From Deltaproteobacteria bacterium (GTDB lineage: Bacteria; Myxococcota_C; UBA6777): a stretch of DNA of 64,000 bases. A model generated the notes under the pieces. It did no database searches, was not told the origin of the DNA, and saw nothing but the letters and a program-made list of their open reading frames with translations. The translations under genes and the position numbers were made by a program. The stretch covers positions 36,609-100,608 of the forward strand of contig PCBK01000030.1 of NCBI GenBank assembly GCA_002731275.1. The letters are read 5' to 3'. Shown one piece after another: positions 45,573-52,128 of the stretch; the first letter of the stretch is position 1; every line of letters starts with the position of its first letter.

Positions 45573-46425
45573 TACGGGCATGAAGCGTCTGTAGCCATGA
45601 GATCGTATCTTCGAGCACCTGCTCCCTCTCTGGCTCATTGAACACCTCGTGGTACAGGCCCTTATACACTTTGTAATCCTTTTCCTCAGAGGTCACCTTC
45701 TCAAAGAGCATCTTTCCGCCCTCTGGGTTCACAAGTTTGTCCTCAGAACCCTGAAGGATCAGCAATGGTAACGTGATCTCGTGATTTCTCGCGTCGATCT
45801 CTTCGAATGTCTTCAACATCGCAGCGCCCAACCCCGCGCGAACCCCTCCTCGATAGTTGAGCGGATCGGTGTTGTAGTCGGAGACGACCTCTGGATCACG
45901 TGAGATCCACTGTGCGTCGAGCTTTTGCAGGGGAAACTTCGGCATAACAAAGCCAATCGCCCGTGCCAGCGCGATCATCGCAGGTTGAATATCATCACCT
46001 GCCTTCAGCGCTGGTGCGCTCAAGATCAACCCGAGCAGCTCAGGGTTGTGACGAATCACATATGTCGACGCGACCAACCCGCCCATACTGTGACCCAACA
46101 GATAAAATTGTGAGGTCTCCTCTCTGGACCGCAGACGATGAAAGACCGCCTCTACATCCCACAAGAACTCGTCAAAAGAGCGAATATGAGCCCTGACTCC
46201 TTCGGACTTACCGTGCCCCCGTAGGTCCAAAGCGTGGACGTCAAAGCCCGCCTCTACCATCGCATGTGCGACATGCTCATAGCGACCGGAATGTTCGGCG
46301 AGACCATGCACCAAAAGAACATGCGCCTTCGGTGCCTCCCGTTGCCATGAACGCATATATAACTTGCGTCCATCCCGGCTCTCACTCCAATCTTCTCGCA
46401 TTTTGATTTGCTTTTCTCCACTCAT
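45562..46425 (-). CDS. Alpha/beta hydrolase, monoacylglycerol lipase-like
   Basis: A 287-residue soluble hydrolase of the serine aminopeptidase S33 / monoacylglycerol lipase group. The oxyanion motif LLVHGLAEHSGRY, ALDLRGHGKSEG, nucleophile elbow GHSMGG, catalytic Asp in GSEDKLV and His in GLYHEVFNE are all intact. ATG 46425-46423 is chosen because the upstream extension to 46566 has no conserved content; an ATG eight codons later is possible. It is divergent from the mevalonate operon. It probably splits monoacylglycerols or lysophospholipids. Confidence 0.9.
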   Translation of the reverse strand: MSGEKQIKMREDWSESRDGRKLYMRSWQREAPKAHVLLVHGLAEHSGRYEHVAHAMVEAGFDVHALDLRGHGKSEGVRAHIRSFDEFLWDVEAVFHRLRSREETSQFYLLGHSMGGLVASTYVIRHNPELLGLILSAPALKAGDDIQPAMIALARAIGFVMPKFPLQKLDAQWISRDPEVVSDYNTDPLNYRGGVRAGLGAAMLKTFEEIDARNHEITLPLLILQGSEDKLVNPEGGKMLFEKVTSEEKDYKVYKGLYHEVFNEPEREQVLEDTISWLQTLHARISD

Positions 46426-46528
46426 CGTCCTATACCTTTTGGCTACGGGTCTTTCCCAAAGAGACTGTCTGTCCAACATCCAACGGACGCGGGACCAATG
46501 ATCCCCATACACTCTCAATACATGCCCG

Positions 46529-46556
46529 TTACACAAAAGACATCCAAGCATACTAT
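46529..46556 (+). promoter_or_regulatory. Probable promoter of the mevalonate operon
   Basis: TTACAC (46529-46534), a 16-base spacer and TACTAT (46551-46556) place the start of transcription near 46563. AGGAG (46567-46571) and the GTG start at 46579 follow directly. This supports the short form of mevalonate kinase, because longer forms would begin upstream of the promoter. Confidence 0.42.
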
Positions 46557-46578
46557 CTTTGGCCACAGGAGAGACGCT

Positions 46579-47484
46579 GTGCAGACGTGCGGAAAATTTA
46601 TCCTAACGGGCGAACATTTCATTTTACACGGAACGTCAGCGTTGGCAATGCCGTGGACGCAGGCGACCCTTCAACTGCACCCCGATCCGTCCTCACACAA
46701 CCGCTCACCACACCTGCTCAACACCTGGAACGCAGCACGTCGCCACTTCTCCCTCCCGACCGCTGAGAGCTTCCCATTCTCCATCGAGTCCAGCATCCCA
46801 CAAGGCTGTGGCTTTGGTTCGAGCGCAGCCCTCTGCGTCGCTCTCGCGACAGAAGCCGCCAGTCAAGCAGGTCAACAGTGGGAAGAGCGCGCATTGATTC
46901 AATTCGCCACCGATCTGGAATACGCATTCCACGGTCGCTCAAGTGGACTGGACCCGACGATCGTCGTCAAACGCCAGCCCCTTCGTGTCCACATGGATGG
47001 AACACAGCTCCCCTTCACGTGGTCTCTACGTGGCTGTGGCTTTGTCCTCGCAGTCAGCCAAGAAGAGCGCCAAACCGCCGAAGCCGTCCATCTCGTCTCG
47101 CAATACGCACAACAACACCCCAAACCTTTCGACGCGATCATCCAGGAGATGCACAGCATCGTCGCGAGCGTCGAAGGTCTCATCACTGGCGAGGGGTCGT
47201 TTGGTCAACTCTCCACAGCAGAGCGGGGTGAACAGCTCGGCCAACAGCTCACGAGAAATCACCAGCTCCTTCACACAGTCGGCGTCTCTTCACCTCACCT
47301 TGAAGACCTCGTCGAGACAGCGCTCCAACATGGTGCGTGGGGTGCCAAACTCACAGGCGCAGGCATGGGTGGCGGCATGTTCGCCCTCGCCCCCCTCTCT
47401 CGTCTGCCATCTCTAAGTCACGCGCTCACCGCCGCCAACGCAAAGGAATGTGCCATCTTTGACCCCAACGCGCTCGATTGTTGA
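46579..47484 (+). CDS. mvk: Mevalonate kinase (GHMP kinase)
   Basis: A 301-residue GHMP kinase that phosphorylates mevalonate. The GTG at 46579 has AGGAG at ideal spacing and starts the protein at CGKFILTGEHFILHG, the conserved beginning of mevalonate kinases; the longer frame from 46408 adds 57 unrelated residues. The phosphate loop PQGCGFGSSAAL and the C-terminal GAKLTGAGMGGGMFAL are clear. It is the first of four genes for mevalonate to prenyl diphosphate on one strand. The order kinase, decarboxylase, phosphokinase, prenyl synthase places it ahead of its pathway partners. No HMG-CoA reductase or synthase is in view. Confidence 0.92.
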   Translation: MQTCGKFILTGEHFILHGTSALAMPWTQATLQLHPDPSSHNRSPHLLNTWNAARRHFSLPTAESFPFSIESSIPQGCGFGSSAALCVALATEAASQAGQQWEERALIQFATDLEYAFHGRSSGLDPTIVVKRQPLRVHMDGTQLPFTWSLRGCGFVLAVSQEERQTAEAVHLVSQYAQQHPKPFDAIIQEMHSIVASVEGLITGEGSFGQLSTAERGEQLGQQLTRNHQLLHTVGVSSPHLEDLVETALQHGAWGAKLTGAGMGGGMFALAPLSRLPSLSHALTAANAKECAIFDPNALDC

Positions 47485-47595
47485 TCCAACCTCAAAAGAC
47501 AGAAAAGACGCTATACAAAGACCAAGAAGGCAGGTATATATGTCGCGAAGCTCATCACCTGTCTCGTTTCTCCATACAAAGAAAGGCCCTGATTG

Positions 47596-48555
47596 ATGAA
47601 AAAAGTCGAAGCAAGCGCCCCATCCAACATCGCATTGGTCAAGTATTGGGGAAAACGCCACACCAAACTCAACCTCCCGCTCACGTCGAGCTTCTCCGTC
47701 TCACTCACCAACATGCGCTCCCACGCGACGATCACAGAAGCATCGGGGACAGAAGATGAATGGGACATCCACGGCAACCCCTCGAAAGCGCAAAAAGTCC
47801 TCGCCTGCGCACGCGCCGCCACCCAAGACGAACGCCCACTCAAGATCTCGATCGTCAACGACTTTCCTTCAGGCGCAGGGCTTGCAAGCTCCGCATCGTC
47901 AATGGCCGCCTTTGCCCTCGCGCTCAACAGCTATCTCGCCGACGATGCCTTCGACCTTGAGACGATCTCACACTGGTCTCGCCTCGGCAGCGGCTCCTCC
48001 GTCCGTTCGCTCTATCCAGGTTATGTCCTCTGGGACGCTGGGACCGACGAAGAAGGTAAGGATTGCGTCGCCCATACAGCCTTCGCGGCCTCTCACATGC
48101 CTCTCTCTCTCGTCGTATGTGTCGTCGATGACCAACCCAAACCCATAGGCTCCACCGCCGCTATGGAGCGCAGTCGTGATACATCTCCTCTCTACGATGA
48201 GTTTCATGCAAACAACGAACAGTATCTCCAAGAAGCCCTCGACGCCGTAAAGAACAAGGACTTTTACAAGCTCGCGGAGATCAGCGAGTCCAATTGCCAA
48301 GCCATGCACGCGGTCATGCAAGCCTCTCAACCTCCTGTCAATTACTTCAAGACCGGGACCAAACAGGCCATTGAACACGTCCAAAAGATGAGACAGGAAG
48401 GTATCCCCTGCTTCTTCACGATCGACGCTGGCCCCAACGTCAAGATCTTCTGTACACCAGAGGCCAAAGACGAAGTCCACGAACGATGCAAGTCACTCAG
48501 CGACGTCAAGCATCTCCTCCTCGATCAAGTCTCAGACGACTCCCCTGCCTCGTAG
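47596..48555 (+). CDS. mvaD: Diphosphomevalonate decarboxylase
   Basis: A 319-residue GHMP-fold enzyme converting mevalonate 5-diphosphate to isopentenyl diphosphate with ATP. SNIALVKYWGKR near the start, SFSVSLTNM, and the phosphate loop PSGAGLASSASSMAA are diagnostic, as is the late FTIDAGPNVK. ATG 47596 follows GAAAGG; a TTG one codon earlier is an alternative. It lies 111 bases after mevalonate kinase and 8 bases before phosphomevalonate kinase. Confidence 0.96.
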   Translation: MKKVEASAPSNIALVKYWGKRHTKLNLPLTSSFSVSLTNMRSHATITEASGTEDEWDIHGNPSKAQKVLACARAATQDERPLKISIVNDFPSGAGLASSASSMAAFALALNSYLADDAFDLETISHWSRLGSGSSVRSLYPGYVLWDAGTDEEGKDCVAHTAFAASHMPLSLVVCVVDDQPKPIGSTAAMERSRDTSPLYDEFHANNEQYLQEALDAVKNKDFYKLAEISESNCQAMHAVMQASQPPVNYFKTGTKQAIEHVQKMRQEGIPCFFTIDAGPNVKIFCTPEAKDEVHERCKSLSDVKHLLLDQVSDDSPAS

Positions 48556-48563
48556 GACCAGCC

Positions 48564-49550
48564 ATGACACGCACAGTCGATGTCCCCCATAAGATCTTAT
48601 TCTCAGGCTCTTACACAGTCCTCGATGGCTATCCCGCCCTCGGATTGGCTGTTGGTCCGAGGATGACCCTTCAACTCACCAAAGAAGCTCCCCAACCCTG
48701 GCCCGAAGACAACCCCTTTGCGCGAGCCGTCGACGTCGTGATGTCCGAAGCCCTCAAAGTAGAAGGCGCCACGCCACATGACCGATGGGGCAGCTTTACG
48801 ACCTCACTCCCAGAAGAAGTCTATGGCTGGGGCTTGGGTTCAAGCGCCGCCTTTACAACGGCCTTGTGTGCTGCGATCGCATTAGAACACGACATCAACA
48901 CACCAACACGTCTATTTGCCCTCGCTCGTGCCGCCCATCGCCTGGGACAGGGAGGCAAAGGCAGCGGCGTCGACATCGCAGCCTGTACATTCGGTGGTCT
49001 CGTCTACGTCACCCATGCACAGGGTGACACAGCACCACGTTGCGCTCCCTTTCCATGGCCCAGAGACCTGGGGATCTTGTTGTTGCGCTCAGGACAAAAA
49101 GCTGACACACGGGAAAAAATAACCTCTTACCGCGACATCCCCCCTCAGACCAAACAACGTGCAAACCGTCCTTTGCTTCGTGCAATTGGTGGTGTTTGTC
49201 GTGCTTTTGTACATCACAAAGGCATCCTCGCGGCGCTCCGTGAGAACGCACGCTGTGAGGGAGAATGGAGCCAGGCGTTGGGTATTCCGCTCGTGACGAC
49301 ACAACAAAGAGCTTTGGAGACAGAGCTTTACAAAGCGCTCCCTACACACGACATTGTACTCAAAGCGCTGGGCGCAGGTGGTGGTGATAGTATCGCCTGT
49401 TTTTACGATAAACGACACACACAGCCTGCTGCGATCGCCCCGGTCTTCACACAAGCAGGCTTGCAAGTTCGTGACCTCCCCATCGAACTTCATGGCGTAA
49501 GGGAAATCCCTCAACTTGACTCCCAAGACACGAAAGGTGCTGAGAGATGA
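48564..49550 (+). CDS. pmk: Phosphomevalonate kinase
   Basis: A 328-residue GHMP kinase. Starting at ATG 48564 (AGGA upstream), the N-terminus VPHKILFSGSYTVLDGYPAL and the loop GWGLGSSAAFTTAL followed by GKGSGVDIAACTFGG are typical of phosphomevalonate kinase rather than mevalonate kinase. The C-terminal glycine motif is ALGAGGGDSI. It overlaps the prenyl synthase gene by four bases (ATGA). With the two genes upstream it completes the lower eukaryotic-type mevalonate pathway. Confidence 0.88.
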   Translation: MTRTVDVPHKILFSGSYTVLDGYPALGLAVGPRMTLQLTKEAPQPWPEDNPFARAVDVVMSEALKVEGATPHDRWGSFTTSLPEEVYGWGLGSSAAFTTALCAAIALEHDINTPTRLFALARAAHRLGQGGKGSGVDIAACTFGGLVYVTHAQGDTAPRCAPFPWPRDLGILLLRSGQKADTREKITSYRDIPPQTKQRANRPLLRAIGGVCRAFVHHKGILAALRENARCEGEWSQALGIPLVTTQQRALETELYKALPTHDIVLKALGAGGGDSIACFYDKRHTQPAAIAPVFTQAGLQVRDLPIELHGVREIPQLDSQDTKGAER

Positions 49551-50593
49551 CAACAAGAGATCCAATCTCCTCCTATCAGGCATTTGTACGCGATGCCTGG
49601 GGCACATACACCCAACAAATCCTGGACGCTGACCCCATCATGAAGCCGATGCTCGCCCATCACTTCTTGAGCACAGGAAAGCTTCTTCGTCCGGCGTTGA
49701 CGCTCGCGTTCTACGATTGTCTACAAGGCCAGACCGCGCTCGATCCCGACAACACCTCAGCGTCTCTGACCCAGACCGCCATCGCGATCGAACTTCTACA
49801 CAACGCGACACTCGTCCACGATGACCTTCAGGATGGAGATGAGACGAGACGTGGCATCCCGACGGTCTGGAAGGCGTTTAACCCATACCAGGCGATCAAT
49901 ACAGGCAGCGCGTTGTACTTTTACGCACAAAAGCTCCTGCTCTCTATCGATCAACCTGCCGAAGTCGTCGTACGTCTGAGTCAATTGCTCTCAGAACAGA
50001 CGATCGCGATCATTCAGGGACAGGCAGCTGAGTACACGCTCTGGGATCAATTTCCAGAGCGCTTTGAAGACGCACGGGCATACTACATCGATGTCGTCGA
50101 GAGAAAGACCTCCGCGCTGTTTGCGATCCCCCTGATGAGCGCGGCCATTATGCAACAAGAGACACAAGAGACGATCGAGGGACTTCACGGTGTGGCCGCG
50201 CCACTTGGTGCCTTGTTCCAAATCCAAGATGACATCCTCGATCTATACGGTGAAAAAGGTCGCGGCTCTGCAGGTAATGATATCGCCGAAGGCAAGCCCA
50301 GTTTATTGGTTCTTCACTTTTTGCATCACGCAGACAAAGAGGACGCCAAGAGACTCAAAGCTCTGCTCACCCAACCACGCGAAGAGTGTGCCCAAGAGGA
50401 CATCGATTGGGCGATCGATGCCATCCGTGATGCCGGTTCGTTAGCGTATTGCTTGGAGGCTCTTCAAACGCTCCACCAAAAAGCCCACGCTCAATGTACG
50501 CAGCTTCACTTCAAACAAGAGAACCACCTGAACTCACTGCTCGACCAACTCGTCGAAAAGATCCTCCAACCCATCCAGCACTTGCTCGGCTAA
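49547..50593 (+). CDS. Polyprenyl (geranylgeranyl-type) diphosphate synthase
   Basis: A 348-residue trans-prenyltransferase that condenses isopentenyl diphosphate with allylic diphosphates. GKLLRP (44-49), the first Asp-rich motif DDLQD (92-96) with DETRRG after it, and the second motif QIQDDILD are intact. Residues 4 and 5 before the first motif are Thr and Ala, so no aromatic floor is present; a C20 or longer product is more likely than C15 farnesyl diphosphate. Translation is coupled to phosphomevalonate kinase through ATGA. It would feed quinone, carotenoid or undecaprenyl synthesis. Confidence 0.92.
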   Translation: MTTRDPISSYQAFVRDAWGTYTQQILDADPIMKPMLAHHFLSTGKLLRPALTLAFYDCLQGQTALDPDNTSASLTQTAIAIELLHNATLVHDDLQDGDETRRGIPTVWKAFNPYQAINTGSALYFYAQKLLLSIDQPAEVVVRLSQLLSEQTIAIIQGQAAEYTLWDQFPERFEDARAYYIDVVERKTSALFAIPLMSAAIMQQETQETIEGLHGVAAPLGALFQIQDDILDLYGEKGRGSAGNDIAEGKPSLLVLHFLHHADKEDAKRLKALLTQPREECAQEDIDWAIDAIRDAGSLAYCLEALQTLHQKAHAQCTQLHFKQENHLNSLLDQLVEKILQPIQHLLG

Positions 50594-50718
50594 AGGAGCG
50601 ATGCAGCGCCTGAGACCTCACAATCTTCCGAACAGCTCTCCCGAATACGCTCATACTGTATGTATCGAGAACACAGTCTCGAAAGAATCCCCCAACCCAA
50701 AACAATCACATCCCCTTA

Positions 50719-51903
50719 TTAAGGGGTGTTCGCTGGCGTGTAGATTTTGCCCATCTTGACGACCTCAAAGTCTTTCCCTTTGAGCTTTTTGAGATCCCGC
50801 AGCTTGTCATCGTCCCACTTCTCATGAGGCGCTCCTGAGACGTACCAATTGCTTCCGTTGTCTGCGACGAACATTCCGTACTTCTTCATCGCCCTCATGA
50901 TGACCTGTCCAATCTTGGAATACCCTGAGATATCGACATTTGCCTTGAGTCGAACCCGCATCCCCATCGGAGGCAATGAGGCGTCGGTTCTGGTGCTCGC
51001 CCAGTGTGTCGCAGGATGTACAAACGCCCTTCGACTCCTGACCACGGTAAAGCGCAGCGCGTGCTTGATCTCGCCAGCCATCACCTCTTCGTACTTCACG
51101 AGCCCAGGCAAGATCGGCAACCCCGCTGCATCTGCGCTTGTCCACTTATCGGGTCGGAGCTTGTTGCTGTTTAAGTCAAAGATCGCACCAGAACCGGCCT
51201 TCCAGCTCCCATCAGCCTGTGGAAACGCGCTGAAGAGTTCAAAGAGTTTACACGTCGTCTTTTGCAGCACCAGAACGTGTCTGTCCCCCTTCCCATTAGG
51301 GCCACCCTCGATAGGCGCGTCTTTGGGGACAGGATAAGGCCCTTTGTCACTCTCATCGGCATATTGGAAGGTTACATTCACACCCTTTTGACCGGCAGGG
51401 ACAACGACGAATGGGATCCCGTTGGGCGCACCATTCCACTCCGTACCAAAATCAGGATGGAGCGATGTATTGGCACCAATGCTCGCAATCAACGCATCCG
51501 AATTCGGATCGACTGGCTGCTTCGAGATATCTGTGTTCCAGGGGTTATCAGCCGGAAAGATCGGACAACCACCGATGACAGGGACATTGGGAGCAGGTGT
51601 TGTGTCTGGCATCGGGGGCTTCTCCACCACACTCTCTTTTGGCGCGACGTCAGGGATCGATTCAGCCACAGATTCAGCGGCAGGCTCAGATGTCGGCTCA
51701 ACAGTAGACGTCTGCTCAGTCGGAGTACGCTCTTCTTTTGTGGACGCTCGCTCTGAAGAAGGCTTCTCGGTTTGTGTCTGCTCTGTCGTTTGTTGGGGGT
51801 TCTCTTTTGCCTGCTCGTTTTTGATCGGTGTGTTTGTACACATACTCATCGTCACAGCGACAAACATGAGACCGACAAACAACAACCATCCTTGGTTTCT
51901 CAT
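50719..51903 (-). CDS. Lipoprotein with a conserved secreted domain of unknown function
   Basis: A 394-residue protein. ATG 51903-51901 has GGAGAGAGG directly upstream and opens a signal peptide with lipobox MSMC (Cys22); the frame to 51990 is too long. A Thr/Glu/Pro-rich linker extends to about 115. The rest is one domain that begins at NPWNTDISKQPVD. It holds DRHVLVLQKTTCKLFELF, GSGAIFDLNSNKLRP, WTSADAAGLPILPGLVKYEEV, HALRFTV, a HPATHWAS segment, PPMGMRVRLKA and ADNGSNWYVSG. I recall this domain from other bacteria as an uncharacterised secreted family. The His, Asp and Glu pattern suggests a glycan-active or ligand-binding fold, which is inference. Confidence 0.78.
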   Translation of the reverse strand: MRNQGWLLFVGLMFVAVTMSMCTNTPIKNEQAKENPQQTTEQTQTEKPSSERASTKEERTPTEQTSTVEPTSEPAAESVAESIPDVAPKESVVEKPPMPDTTPAPNVPVIGGCPIFPADNPWNTDISKQPVDPNSDALIASIGANTSLHPDFGTEWNGAPNGIPFVVVPAGQKGVNVTFQYADESDKGPYPVPKDAPIEGGPNGKGDRHVLVLQKTTCKLFELFSAFPQADGSWKAGSGAIFDLNSNKLRPDKWTSADAAGLPILPGLVKYEEVMAGEIKHALRFTVVRSRRAFVHPATHWASTRTDASLPPMGMRVRLKANVDISGYSKIGQVIMRAMKKYGMFVADNGSNWYVSGAPHEKWDDDKLRDLKKLKGKDFEVVKMGKIYTPANTP

Positions 51904-52104
51904 ACCTCTCTCCTTTTCGGTTTGTTTCATCAACATGTCATGAAACAATTGAAACATATCTCCACCCAACCGAAAAGACACTAAGCACAATAACCTGAAA
52001 TAACAGAGCGCAAAGAACCCGAAACGAAAAAATAGTCACGTGATGGCAAAGAGGGGGACACAGACAGGCAGAAGAGTGGGGAGTGTGTTGAGGCCACAGG
52101 AAGG

Positions 52105-52126
52105 AAAAAGGACGTTCGATACGTCC
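52105..52126 (-). terminator. Rho-independent terminator of the charge-segregated TPR gene
   Basis: On the minus strand GGACGT and ACGTCC (forward 52121-52126 and 52110-52115) form a 6-bp stem with a 5-base loop. Five T residues follow (forward A tract 52105-52109). It starts directly after the stop codon of the gene ending at 52129. Confidence 0.7.
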
Positions 52127-52128
52127 TC

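Noticed and set aside
50712-50726. CCCCTT-ATT-AAGGGG as a terminator
   Set aside because: The palindrome overlaps the stop codon of the minus-strand lipoprotein gene and no T tract follows on either strand.
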